DNA of 64,000 bases. Source: Pyrinomonadaceae bacterium. Its GTDB lineage: Bacteria; Acidobacteriota; Blastocatellia; Pyrinomonadales; Pyrinomonadaceae. The DNA lies in the NCBI GenBank assembly GCA_021228405.1, contig JAJQRF010000006.1:1-64000 (forward strand). The letters are read 5' to 3'. Under the pieces are notes generated by a model, which made no database searches, was not told the origin of the DNA, and worked only from the letters and a program-made list of their open reading frames with translations. The position numbers were made by a program, and so were the translations under genes. Of this stretch, positions 42,571 to 51,652 are shown in pieces (position 1 is the stretch's first letter; every line of letters starts with the position of its first letter).

Positions 42571-43272
42571 TTAATCGAAAAGAAACCTGGGCAGATATTC
42601 GCCGATCGCTTTCAAATTCTCGTGAATCTTGCGAAGCTCGACAAAACTTAGAATGGTAATTACATTTTCCAGTTCGCGAAACTCCATTGCCAAAGACTTT
42701 TGCGCTCTTTTAGAATCTCTTTCACTGGCAAGGATCAGAAACGGTTTGGAGCGTTGCGCATCGAAAGCACGTTTCAATTTGGCAAAAGCCGAATCGATAT
42801 TTCCTTTACTTTGCACTTCAAAAACGTGAGAAATCCGCAGACTTTTGGCATTTTCGCGCCAGATCACATCGTAATATTCAAATTCCAGAGCGGAAAAATA
42901 GCCGAGAATTTCGCCAATTTCATAGATCATCTTTTGAATTTCGACGTGCGACAATGAAACATTTTCAGATTTATTGATGATAATTCCGCTCGTTTCTTCG
43001 TTCGCCGCTTCGATGCCTTTTGGAGTCAGCATCCAAATGCCGCGTTCGCGCGTTATCAGATTTCGTTCATCCAGCATTTTTCCGGCTTTTTGAACCGCGC
43101 TTTTCCAACGATTTTCTTTGCCTTCTTTAATTTTAGATATTTCCGCGTCTGATAACGTAGGAAAGTAGGAAATCAGCCGATTATATAAAAAACGCACGTC
43201 ATCCTTTCCGCCGATTGCGGCAAGTTCGTGAAGAATCGGTGCTTCCAAGGCAGTGAAAACGGGAATTGACAT
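42571..43272 (-). CDS. Winged-helix protein with PD-(D/E)XK-like nuclease region
   Basis: 233 residues, no close family recognised. Residues about 1-95 look like an Mrr-type winged helix (LHELAAIGGKDDVRFLYNRL, ERGIWMLTPKGIEAANE). Residues about 115-200 have an alpha-beta pattern with YYDVIW (D135) and HVFEVQSKG (E152, Q154), similar to the D...ExK core of the nuclease fold with Gln in place of Lys. An Mrr-like restriction or DNA-repair nuclease is a possibility, but the catalytic set is incomplete by the usual rule. It is 2 bp from the acyltransferase gene. Confidence 0.5.
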   Translation of the reverse strand: MSIPVFTALEAPILHELAAIGGKDDVRFLYNRLISYFPTLSDAEISKIKEGKENRWKSAVQKAGKMLDERNLITRERGIWMLTPKGIEAANEETSGIIINKSENVSLSHVEIQKMIYEIGEILGYFSALEFEYYDVIWRENAKSLRISHVFEVQSKGNIDSAFAKLKRAFDAQRSKPFLILASERDSKRAQKSLAMEFRELENVITILSFVELRKIHENLKAIGEYLPRFLFD

Positions 43273-43274
43273 TT

Positions 43275-43952
43275 TTAGATAATATTTTGAAAACCTGAAA
43301 AATCTCTTGAAATGATCTTTGATTTTATTTCATTCAAGAGATTTTCCGTATTTTGGGAAAACTTTGCCGTCAATTTTCTATCTTTTTTGAGATCGTTTGC
43401 ATTAAAAGGCTCAAAGTTTCCGAGCGAAACAAAAATTTCGGGTTTGAAATTTCCCAGAAATTCATAACGCATCGCAATTGCCAAAGTATGACATTTATCC
43501 AATTTTTCGATTATTTTGGAAATGCCGTTATAAAAATTTAACGGTCGCGTGTCATTCGGTAAAATTTCGCCCTGAGGAAATATCCATAAAACACGATTGG
43601 CATTTTCTGTTAAAATCCGTGCCGAATAATTAAGGCTTTCGATGGCTTCGCGCGGTTTTTCGCGAACGACGGAAAAGGCTCCGAGCTTCTGGAAAAGCGG
43701 TAAATCCTTGAGCTGTTTTTCTTCCATCATCACATAAAAGTCGAGCTTAAAATGACGCGATATTTGGTAAGCCACAATACCGTCGAACCAACTTGAATGA
43801 TTCGCGTAAATTATCAATGGAATATTTCGGTCAAGCGTTTCAAATATCGAAGAATTTGAAATTTGCAGGGAATTAAATCTCCGCTTGAGAAGATTTCGGT
43901 TGTAAACGGCGAAAAGTTCGTTAAACCAACGGCTTTTATTTGCTTCCAACAT
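43275..43952 (-). CDS. PlsC-like acyltransferase
   Basis: 225 residues. The H-x4-D motif is NHSSWFD (H52, D57), and the second substrate motif reads FPQGE in place of FPEGT. This is the lysophosphatidate/phospholipid acyltransferase family. No clear membrane anchor; probably peripheral at the inner membrane. Its first 17 bp overlap the end of the alanine racemase gene. Confidence 0.85.
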   Translation of the reverse strand: MLEANKSRWFNELFAVYNRNLLKRRFNSLQISNSSIFETLDRNIPLIIYANHSSWFDGIVAYQISRHFKLDFYVMMEEKQLKDLPLFQKLGAFSVVREKPREAIESLNYSARILTENANRVLWIFPQGEILPNDTRPLNFYNGISKIIEKLDKCHTLAIAMRYEFLGNFKPEIFVSLGNFEPFNANDLKKDRKLTAKFSQNTENLLNEIKSKIISRDFSGFQNII

Positions 43953-45075
43953 ATTTTCGCCAAACGCGTTTATTTATTCCGCAGGTTATTTCATAGGAGA
44001 TCGTATCGCTCAATTTAGCTAAATCTTCGGCTTTGATTTCCAAATTATCGCATTTTCCGATCAATATGACTTCATCATCTATCTTCACGTTCGGAACGTC
44101 TGTCACGTCTATGATCGTCCAATCCATCGAGATTCTGCCTACGACATTTGCAAAGCGACCGTTTACGATGACTTTGCTTTTGTTGGTTAATATACGATTG
44201 TAACCATCTTGATAACCGATCGGAATTGTCGCGATGAGCGAATCTCTAGCGGTTTGAAAAGTTCTGCCGTAGCCTAAAGTTTCACCTTTCGGCACTCTCT
44301 TTAACAAGGCGATTTTTGTGTAAAGCGAAAGAACCGGCTTCAATTCGGGTTTCAAAACCTCTTTCGGAAGAACATCGTCACCCAAACCGTATAAGATGCC
44401 GCCAAGTCTGACCAAATTGTTACGAGAATTCTCGTGAACGATCGTGCCGGGCGAGTTTGCCAAATCTTTATACTTCGGCTCGAAACCTTTTTCTTCAAAT
44501 ATTTTAACGGCGTTATTGAATCGCTCGATCTGTAGGTCGGTAAATTCGTTTTCCGATAAATTATCAGCCGAGGCGAAATGCGTCATCAAGCCTTCCAATT
44601 TAAGATTCGAGAAATTTTTTAATTGTTCGGCAAATTCCCCGGCTTGATCGAAACGCACGCCGACTCTGCCCATTCCGGTATCGATTTTTACGTGAATGTC
44701 GGCAACAATTCCTGATTCTTTCGCCGCCGCATTATAAATTTCAGCCTTTTCAAGATCGAAAATAATCGGGGTTATTTTATTCTCAAGACAGAGTTTTTCC
44801 TGTCCCTTCCAAAAACTGCCAAGACAGAGAATCCTTTTTTTGATGTCGTTTTGACGAAGTTCGAGTCCTTCTTCAGGTAATGCCACGCCAAACCAATCGA
44901 TCTGTTCATATTGCAATCTTTTCGCGCATTCGATCGCTGAGTGACCATAGGCATCGGCTTTGACCATTGCCATTATTTCGACATTTTCACCGATAAAACT
45001 TCTGACGGAATGAAAATTGAAGGCAAGATTGTCTAAGTTAATTTCCGCCCACGTCGGGCGACGGAGTTCGAACAT
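43936..45075 (-). CDS. alr: Alanine racemase
   Basis: 379 residues, normal length. The PLP-binding Lys39 is in MVKADAYGHS, and the catalytic Tyr269 is in GETLGYGRTF. IDTGMGRVGV and MDWTIIDVTDVP are also typical. It provides D-alanine for peptidoglycan. It begins just after a hairpin terminator of the carboxylase gene and overlaps the next gene by 17 bp. Confidence 0.96.
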   Translation of the reverse strand: MFELRRPTWAEINLDNLAFNFHSVRSFIGENVEIMAMVKADAYGHSAIECAKRLQYEQIDWFGVALPEEGLELRQNDIKKRILCLGSFWKGQEKLCLENKITPIIFDLEKAEIYNAAAKESGIVADIHVKIDTGMGRVGVRFDQAGEFAEQLKNFSNLKLEGLMTHFASADNLSENEFTDLQIERFNNAVKIFEEKGFEPKYKDLANSPGTIVHENSRNNLVRLGGILYGLGDDVLPKEVLKPELKPVLSLYTKIALLKRVPKGETLGYGRTFQTARDSLIATIPIGYQDGYNRILTNKSKVIVNGRFANVVGRISMDWTIIDVTDVPNVKIDDEVILIGKCDNLEIKAEDLAKLSDTISYEITCGINKRVWRKYVGSK

Positions 45076-45128
45076 TTAAATAAATTAAAATGAAATATTT
45101 CAACAATTACGGCTAAATTTGCATTTAA

Positions 45129-45162
45129 TTCTTTAAGTGTCGGCGAACCGACACTTAAAGAA
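45129..45162 (-). terminator. Strong hairpin after the carboxylase gene
   Basis: Perfect 15-bp stem TTCTTTAAGTGTCGG/CCGACACTTAAAGAA with the stable loop TTCG on the minus strand. No long T run follows, but the stem is strong and lies 5 bp after the stop. Confidence 0.65.
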
Positions 45163-45166
45163 AAGC

Positions 45167-46708
45167 TTAAAGTGGAATATTGCCGTGTTTACGCGGCGGA
45201 TTCGTATCGCGTTTGTTTTGTAAAAGCGATAAGGCGTGAATCAGTTTAGGGCGTGTCTGTGACGGTTCGATCACTTCATCGATAAATCCGTGCTCGGCGG
45301 CGACGTATGGATTTGCGAGTTTTTCATCAAATTCGGAAACTTTCGCTCTACGAAATTCTTCGGGATTTTCAGAATCGGAGATTTCCTTACGATACAACAA
45401 ACCGACTGCGCCTTCGGCTCCCATCACGGCGATCTCGGCAGTTGGATACGCAAAATTGATGTCTGTTCTGATATGTTTTGAAGCCATAACACAATACGCG
45501 CCGCCGTATGCTTTACGTGTGATGACGGTTATTTTGGGAACGGTTGCTTCAGCAAACGCATAAAGCAATTTTGCACCGTGTCTGATAATTCCGAAATGTT
45601 CCTGATTGACTCCGGGCAGAAATCCGGGAACATCCTCAAAGGTAATTAAAGGAATATTGAAACAATCGCAAAAACGAACGAATCGGGCGGCTTTTACGGA
45701 AGCGTCAATATCCAAAACTCCGGCTAAATATGCAGGCTGATTCGCGACGATTCCGACCGAATATCCGCCAAGCCGGGCAAAACCGACAACTATGTTCGGA
45801 GCATAATGTTCCTGAACTTCAAAAAAATATCCTTCATCAACTACATTATGGATAATATCCCGGATGTCGTAAGGTTGGTTTGAAGAGGTCGGAACGATCG
45901 AATTTAATTTTTCGTCCGTGCGGTTTGACGGATCGTTTGTTGCGGCGAACGGCGGGTTTTCCATATTGTTCGAGGGAATAAATGAAAGCAGTTCGCGTGT
46001 CAGCCGTAAGCAATGTTCATCAGATTCGGCGGCAAAATGAGCCACACCGCTTTTCTGGTTATGCGTCATCGCACCGCCGAGTTCGTCTTTGGACACTTCT
46101 TCGTGCGTAACCGTTTTTATAACATCGGGTCCGGTAATGAACATATAGGAAGAATCCTTGACCATAATGTTGAAATCCGTGATCGCCGGCGAATAAACCG
46201 CGCCGCCCGCACAGGGTCCCATAATGCAGGAAATTTGCGGAACCACACCGCTCGCGATCGTGTTTCTCAGGAAAATGTCGGCATAACCGCCCAGAGAAAC
46301 AACCCCTTCCTGGATTCTTGCACCGCCCGAATCGTTCAGACCGATGATCGGATAGCCGGTTTTCATCGCTAAATCCATAATCTTAACGATCTTTTTAGCG
46401 TGAGTTTCCGAGAGAGAACCGCCGAAAACCGTGAAATCTTGCGCGAAAACAAAAACAGGTCTGCCGTCGATCAAGCCGTGACCCGTAATCACACCGTCGC
46501 CGAGAAATTTCTGCTCGTCCAAACCGAAATCTCTGGAGCGGTGAACGACAAATTTATCGAATTCCTCAAACGACCCTTCGTCCAAAAGAAAATCGACGCG
46601 TTCGCGCGCCGTCATTTTTCCGGCTTTCTTTTGTTTTTCCAATCGTTCAGTTCCGCCGCCTTGTTCGGCAGAGCGTGATTTTTCCTTTAAATTTTCGAGT
46701 TTATCCAT
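45167..46708 (-). CDS. Acyl-CoA carboxylase carboxyltransferase (beta) subunit
   Basis: 513 residues from the ATG at 46708, which gives the usual start [10 protein letters not shown]; another ATG nine codons upstream (46735) is also possible. It is a PccB-type carboxyltransferase. N-terminal domain motifs are [24 protein letters not shown] and [19 protein letters not shown], and later come [25 protein letters not shown] and [13 protein letters not shown]. It transfers CO2 from biotin to propionyl- or acetyl-CoA. No alpha (biotin carboxylase) subunit lies in this window, so it must pair with one elsewhere. Confidence 0.93.
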   Translation of the reverse strand: MDKLENLKEKSRSAEQGGGTERLEKQKKAGKMTARERVDFLLDEGSFEEFDKFVVHRSRDFGLDEQKFLGDGVITGHGLIDGRPVFVFAQDFTVFGGSLSETHAKKIVKIMDLAMKTGYPIIGLNDSGGARIQEGVVSLGGYADIFLRNTIASGVVPQISCIMGPCAGGAVYSPAITDFNIMVKDSSYMFITGPDVIKTVTHEEVSKDELGGAMTHNQKSGVAHFAAESDEHCLRLTRELLSFIPSNNMENPPFAATNDPSNRTDEKLNSIVPTSSNQPYDIRDIIHNVVDEGYFFEVQEHYAPNIVVGFARLGGYSVGIVANQPAYLAGVLDIDASVKAARFVRFCDCFNIPLITFEDVPGFLPGVNQEHFGIIRHGAKLLYAFAEATVPKITVITRKAYGGAYCVMASKHIRTDINFAYPTAEIAVMGAEGAVGLLYRKEISDSENPEEFRRAKVSEFDEKLANPYVAAEHGFIDEVIEPSQTRPKLIHALSLLQNKRDTNPPRKHGNIPL

Positions 46709-46775
46709 AAAGTCTTCTTTTGTTTGCGGGTGCATAATAGCAATAGTTTAGCGACTTTAGACATCTTTGAAAAGG

Positions 46776-47390
46776 CTACAAATCGGAAAGTTCCTTCTCG
46801 ATTTGAGGGAAAAGTCTTTGCCGGATATTTCTTACAAATTGCTCGGTTTGACGAATTTCATCGTTGGTTTTTTCCAGATCGTTTTCGATGTCGCGAAGCG
46901 CATTGGTCAGTTCATTTTTTTCACGATACAAGGCTTGCCGACGAATTTCGCGTAATTGTTCGGCGTTAGTAGTTCCGCGCGTCGAAACATATCGATCAAT
47001 GCTTTCGGGTAATGAATCATCGTTGATGCGCGCCAATTGCAAACGAAAATTTGTTTGTTTTTCAGTGAATTCAAGTTTTAATTTTTGTAAATTGACGATG
47101 CGTTGTTCGGCGCGATTCAAAATTTCAAAAGCCAATAAAAGTTGCTGTTGCTTTTCACTTAAACGTATTCCCTGGTTAGAATTAAATGTATCGAAAAATT
47201 TTTTCCATCCCTGAGTTAAAGTGTTTAATGATTTAGTGATATTTGTCAGGTTTTCATTAATTTGGTTTAGCTGAGATTCGGTTTGCACGGAAGAATTAGT
47301 GTTTTGAATCTGTTGGGAAGCATTTTGCGGGAAAATCTGAAAAGATACTGATAAAAGAAAAGTTAAAAGAAAAATCGATTTTATTTTCAT
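46776..47390 (-). CDS. Exported coiled-coil protein of unknown function
   Basis: 204 residues from the ATG at 47390, which gives a clear signal peptide (IKSIFLLTFLLSVSFQIFPQN). Most of the remainder is rich in Gln, Asn, Glu and Leu with long helices (LNQINENLTNITKSLNTL, LREIRRQALYREKNELTNAL), suggesting a periplasmic coiled coil. No family recognised. It lies 67 bp upstream of the carboxylase start, on the same strand. Confidence 0.65.
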   Translation of the reverse strand: MKIKSIFLLTFLLSVSFQIFPQNASQQIQNTNSSVQTESQLNQINENLTNITKSLNTLTQGWKKFFDTFNSNQGIRLSEKQQQLLLAFEILNRAEQRIVNLQKLKLEFTEKQTNFRLQLARINDDSLPESIDRYVSTRGTTNAEQLREIRRQALYREKNELTNALRDIENDLEKTNDEIRQTEQFVRNIRQRLFPQIEKELSDL

Positions 47391-47512
47391 AATCTGATTT
47401 TTTGTGGAAATCATTTTAGTTATAAATGGAAATTGTGAAATTACACGGGTAATTAACAATTTTGTTGCAAAATCTATATCATAAATTGCCTGAAAAACGT
47501 TCGAGAAACATA

Positions 47513-48292
47513 ATGTATAACAAAATCAAAAGCCGTGACAATCAAAGATTGAAAAATGTTCGTAAAATCCGCGACGGAAAAGCGTTTGAAAAAATATTTA
47601 TTGAAGGGTTGCGGCTTTGCGAAGAAGCACTAAAGAGCGAGATAGAGATAATCGAATGTTTTATTGATGAAAAATTCGGTAATAATGCCCGCGAATCTGC
47701 TTTGATAAAAACTATCGAGAGCAAATGTTCTGTTATTAACGAAGTTGAGCCGAATCTTTTCCAATCGATTGCCGATACGCAAAATTCACAGGGAATTATC
47801 ATAATCGGCAAAAAGCCGCAAACTTCCTTCAAGGATTCAGCCGATGCAAGGAATCGATACTTATTTCTTTTCGAGATCAACAATCCTTCAAATCTGGGCG
47901 CAATCCTGAGGACGGCAGAAGCCGCAGGAATCGGGGGCGTTATTATTTCAAAAAATTCTACCGATGCTTACTCACCGAAAGCATTAAGGGCTTCGATGGG
48001 AGCCGGCTTTCGTTTGCCGATCTGGGAACAAGCCGATTTTTATGACGCTCTGGAATGGGCGAAGGATCAAAATCTCGTCACGACCGCGGCTGATATAAAT
48101 GCAGATCGAAAATATTACGAGATCGACTGGAGCAAAAAACGCTTGATAATTTTCGGTTCTGAAGCCGACGGATTGAGCGAAGAACATCGAAGATCGGTCA
48201 ATGAACTGATCTATATACCGATGGAGAATTCAGTTGAAAGCTTAAATTTAGCGGTTTCCTGCGGGATAGTTTTGTTTGAAGCGAAAAAGTAA
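47513..48292 (+). CDS. TrmH/SpoU-family RNA 2'-O-methyltransferase
   Basis: 259 residues from the ATG at 47513, where the protein starts with the usual SRDNQRLKNVRKIRD. The N-terminal substrate-binding domain (FIEGLRLCEEAL) is followed by the knotted SPOUT methyltransferase domain: NPSNLGAILRTAEAAG, FGSEADGLSEE and IPMENSVESLNLAVS. It should methylate a ribose in rRNA or tRNA using S-adenosylmethionine; the exact target is not clear. Confidence 0.92.
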   Translation: MYNKIKSRDNQRLKNVRKIRDGKAFEKIFIEGLRLCEEALKSEIEIIECFIDEKFGNNARESALIKTIESKCSVINEVEPNLFQSIADTQNSQGIIIIGKKPQTSFKDSADARNRYLFLFEINNPSNLGAILRTAEAAGIGGVIISKNSTDAYSPKALRASMGAGFRLPIWEQADFYDALEWAKDQNLVTTAADINADRKYYEIDWSKKRLIIFGSEADGLSEEHRRSVNELIYIPMENSVESLNLAVSCGIVLFEAKK

Positions 48293-48294
48293 GA

Positions 48295-48325
48295 AAAAGG
48301 CGTTCCATTTTACGAAACGCCTTTT
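48295..48325. terminator. Bidirectional terminator between convergent genes
   Basis: 10-bp stem AAAAGGCGTT/AACGCCTTTT with an 11-base loop, suited to both the methyltransferase and the PP2C gene. Confidence 0.88.
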
Positions 48326-48328
48326 CTA

Positions 48329-49924
48329 TTATCGGTTAGCATTTATGTTGCTGTCACTTTGAGTTGCCGGATATAAAGTTTGAATGTCCTTTTCAAATGC
48401 CTTTTGAGCGAAAGGATCATTAATGATCGCTAAATATCCTGCAATTTCAGTGGCTAAAATTTTACTGTTCACATCAGCCGTTTGTCCGAGCCGGTTTTTC
48501 GCTTCGGTAAATGCCTGTTTAGCTTCAGGGTATCTCCTGGTCAGAATGTAAGCGCGTCCGATAAGATAGTAATCCTCGGCATCTTGCGGACCGGCACTGT
48601 TTGCCTCTAAAAATTTCTGCGGATTGGCATCGACATTTCGCCGATTTTCTTCAAAACCGGAAAAAGGAATATTAGGAGTCTTCATTTCCGTGATCGGTTG
48701 TGGTTGAACCTGAACTTGCGGTTGTTTGGAAGCATACAAAAAATAACCGCCGGCACCGATTCCTGCTCCGATAATTAAAAAGATCAATGCGCTGACTAAT
48801 TTACCCAAAAATCCGCCGGAACTTTCATCCTGAAGCTCAAGCGCATCGGAATCAAATTTAGATTGAACTGCAACCGGTTTTTCCGGTTCGGCAATAGTTT
48901 CTTCAACCGGTTCGACATAATTTGTTGATTCCGGTGCGGTAGTTTCGACAAATTGAGTTTGATAATCTGCCTCGGGCTGTTTCGTTTCGATATTTGAAAC
49001 GGGCTGTATTTGATTTTGAATCGAATCGGGAAGACGTAAATCCTGTGTCGGAGCATCGTCAAAAGTGTCGGAAACCTGGGAGTCGGAAACTGCGCTCGAA
49101 ACAGGACGCGCCGTTGCGACGGTCGGTTCTTCAAAATCCGTAGCGGTTCCCTGATTGTCATCTGAAAAAGCATTTGCCAGTTGTGACGTAACCCGAACAA
49201 TCACAGCGGTTAAATTATCTTCCGCACCGCGTGAATAGCAAATATTCTTCATCTGCTGGCAGATTTCCGACGGATGCAGGTAAGTGTTCAATAATTCGCG
49301 GATTTCAACATCTTCGATGTGACGCGTGATGCCGTCGGAGCACAGTAAAAACGTCGTGTTCGGCTCGAACATAATGGTTTTCAGGTCGATTTCAACGGTG
49401 GCTTCTGCGCCGAGAGCGCGGCTGATCACGTTTCTGCTTGGGTGGTTAGCGGCTTGAGCGGCGGTCATTCTTCCGGCTCGAACTTCTTCCTCGACGATTG
49501 AGTGATCCTGCGTTTCACGGTAAATATTTCCGTTTCCGTCAACGCGATAGAGCCTCGAATCGCCAACGTGTCCGATCGTGGCAATATTTCCAGCCAGATG
49601 AACGGCAACAATGGTTGTCGCCATTGTCGAAAGCGAAGGCAGATCGTGAGACATTTGGAAAATCGCAGAGTTTGCTTTTTCGATACCGGCTTTCATTACT
49701 TCTTCAGCGTCGCCGTTATTCTGCATATTTACAAAGGCTTCGCCGAGAATTTCCATCGCCATCGAAGAGGCGACTTCACCGGCTTGCGCTCCCCCGACTC
49801 CGTCCGCCACGGCGAAAAGTCCGCTTTTGTTTAATTCTAAATAAGAATCTTCATTTTGCGGTCTTTTTTCGCTTAATCCTTTGTCGGTAACTGCCGCTGA
49901 AATATATTGAAAGTTTTCTTCCAT
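48329..49924 (-). CDS. PP2C-type Ser/Thr phosphatase with membrane anchor
   Basis: 531 residues. The PP2C domain (about 5-250) has complete metal-binding motifs: RPQNEDS, VADGVGG, GHVGDSR, LCSDGIT and AEDNLTAV. An acidic, Thr/Pro-rich linker (about 255-370) leads to one membrane helix (LVSALIFLIIGAGIGAGGYFL), and the outer C-terminal part (about 420-531) looks like a TPR-type helical repeat (YYLIGRAYILTRRYPEAKQAF). It would dephosphorylate targets of the Ser/Thr kinases, as PstP does in actinobacteria. It is the last gene of the fhaA-pbp-rodA-pp2C operon. Confidence 0.93.
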   Translation of the reverse strand: MEENFQYISAAVTDKGLSEKRPQNEDSYLELNKSGLFAVADGVGGAQAGEVASSMAMEILGEAFVNMQNNGDAEEVMKAGIEKANSAIFQMSHDLPSLSTMATTIVAVHLAGNIATIGHVGDSRLYRVDGNGNIYRETQDHSIVEEEVRAGRMTAAQAANHPSRNVISRALGAEATVEIDLKTIMFEPNTTFLLCSDGITRHIEDVEIRELLNTYLHPSEICQQMKNICYSRGAEDNLTAVIVRVTSQLANAFSDDNQGTATDFEEPTVATARPVSSAVSDSQVSDTFDDAPTQDLRLPDSIQNQIQPVSNIETKQPEADYQTQFVETTAPESTNYVEPVEETIAEPEKPVAVQSKFDSDALELQDESSGGFLGKLVSALIFLIIGAGIGAGGYFLYASKQPQVQVQPQPITEMKTPNIPFSGFEENRRNVDANPQKFLEANSAGPQDAEDYYLIGRAYILTRRYPEAKQAFTEAKNRLGQTADVNSKILATEIAGYLAIINDPFAQKAFEKDIQTLYPATQSDSNINANR

Positions 49925-49971
49925 CCCAATTCTCCCAAAATCAGATGTTTAATTTGTGATATGTATGAAAC

Positions 49972-51648
49972 TTACCGCATTTGATTGTTTTCTATTTCGA
50001 GTTGTCTGTCAACTGCATTGCGGTGTGAAAATGCCATCAACATTCCGAGCATCACGAAACTTGTAATCAGGCTGAAGCCGCCGTGACTGACGAAGGGAAG
50101 CGTTATTCCAGTCATCGGCAGAGCGCGGGTAATTCCGCCGATATTGACTAAGGCTTGGAAACCGATAAAAGCAGAAAGCCCGATAGCGCAGAGTTTACTG
50201 AACATATCCCGCGAATCCATCGCGGTGCGGACTCCGGCACTGACAAAAACAATCAGCGCAAAGGTTATCAATAAACCGCCGAAAAGTCCAAGTTCTTCTG
50301 CCAACGCAGCGAAAATATAATCAGAATCCGCCACCGGGATCAGTTCAGGATAACCGAGCCCCAAACCTCGTCCGGTCGTCTTTCCCGAAGCCAAACCGAA
50401 TGTAGCCTGAGCGGGTTGAAATGCCAAAACATCAAACCAGGCATCGACGTTGATGGTTTTCTGAAGATTCGGGTCTTCTTCCAAAAGTTGCGGCAGATTC
50501 GGGTCTTTTTTGACGAGCTCCTTATAATAATCGTCATAATCTTCTTTCCACCACGAAGTTTCCGGCGTTGGCGGATTAAAACCGTCAAGCCAAAGATGAA
50601 ATCGTTGCTGAATGCGATTCGGTAAAACCTGCTTAACAGGTTTCGCAAGCGTTGGGAGCAAAGGAATATTTTCCTGAGTCTTTTCGGGCAATGCCCCGAC
50701 AACCAAAATCCCGACTAAAAGCAGAACACTTCCGATCAGAACAAATCTTTGCGAAAAACGGCGGACGGCAATCAGATAAAGAGTCGCGTAAACCGAACTG
50801 AAAACCATCATTTGCCCGAAATCCTTCAAGACGAAAAACGGGAAAAACGGCAAAATTGCCATAAAAACAAGCGGAACAACGTCTTTTGCACGCGGAATTC
50901 CCCAATATGTTCGGGCTAAATTACGGTATAAAATTGAAAGTATCGCCGCAAATCCGATCAGGAAGGGAATTTTTGATGGTTCCCATGGAGTCATATTTCC
51001 AATGGATTTCCCCGCCCTTGAGGTAATCGCCGCCAGAAACAAAGGTATCAACGTTAATATGACTATTAAAAATCCGTTCTTTTGAAGTATTTCAAGAACT
51101 TTGTCGCGTTGGATTAAAATAAGTGCAAAAACAAAACCGATTATTCCCAGAAGCGGATTTATGGTTTTGCCTGAAAACAAAACATCAGAAAAATCCTCAT
51201 TGGCAGGTCGCGGTTTCTCTTTTGAAAGATCGACGGGTGAAGGCGGTGTGGCTTCCAAACCCATCATTTGTTTCTTCTCGGCGGAATAATTTTCCTGTAT
51301 GTAATGAAGTTGTAAAGTCTTGATCTTTTCCTGGCGCGCTTCTGCCTTATCCTTTCTTGAAGTATATTCAGGATCGCTAAACAGCCTGTATTGAACGGTT
51401 AAGCCGATGGAAAATAATAATACGGCTGAAGTATATAAAGTCCAGTTTCCTTGAAATTTAGCGAATCTTTTGAGAAAGATCGGAAGAATTGCCAACAGAG
51501 TTATTAGTGAAATATTTCTGCCAGCCGTTAACCACGATGTTTCATAACCGCGTATCAATGCACCGTAATGAATAGAATAATGGCTGATCGCTGTCAGGAC
51601 GGCAATCAGAACCAAAATGAAAAAATGTGATGATGTTCGGTTTTTCAC
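49972..51648 (-). CDS. FtsW/RodA/SpoVE-family SEDS glycosyltransferase
   Basis: 558 residues, longer than typical RodA (about 370-400) because of an inserted region after the first helices (about 85-165) and a large loop (about 345-420). About ten helices are predicted. SEDS landmarks include the acidic loop and GKTTGRGLGLGYPELIPVADSDYIFAALAEELGL, then LPMTGITLPFVSHGGFSLI. The family polymerises peptidoglycan glycan strands from lipid II with a partner class B PBP, which is encoded 4 bp upstream. FtsW (division) and RodA (elongation) cannot be separated with certainty. Confidence 0.92.
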   Translation of the reverse strand: MKNRTSSHFFILVLIAVLTAISHYSIHYGALIRGYETSWLTAGRNISLITLLAILPIFLKRFAKFQGNWTLYTSAVLLFSIGLTVQYRLFSDPEYTSRKDKAEARQEKIKTLQLHYIQENYSAEKKQMMGLEATPPSPVDLSKEKPRPANEDFSDVLFSGKTINPLLGIIGFVFALILIQRDKVLEILQKNGFLIVILTLIPLFLAAITSRAGKSIGNMTPWEPSKIPFLIGFAAILSILYRNLARTYWGIPRAKDVVPLVFMAILPFFPFFVLKDFGQMMVFSSVYATLYLIAVRRFSQRFVLIGSVLLLVGILVVGALPEKTQENIPLLPTLAKPVKQVLPNRIQQRFHLWLDGFNPPTPETSWWKEDYDDYYKELVKKDPNLPQLLEEDPNLQKTINVDAWFDVLAFQPAQATFGLASGKTTGRGLGLGYPELIPVADSDYIFAALAEELGLFGGLLITFALIVFVSAGVRTAMDSRDMFSKLCAIGLSAFIGFQALVNIGGITRALPMTGITLPFVSHGGFSLITSFVMLGMLMAFSHRNAVDRQLEIENNQMR

Positions 51649-51652
51649 TTTA

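Noticed and set aside
42571-43272. Complete restriction-modification system
   Set aside because: No methyltransferase or specificity gene nearby, and the nuclease-like motif is incomplete.
45167-46708. Biotin-dependent carboxylase complete in this window
   Set aside because: Only the carboxyltransferase beta subunit is seen; no biotin carboxylase or biotin carrier gene is present.
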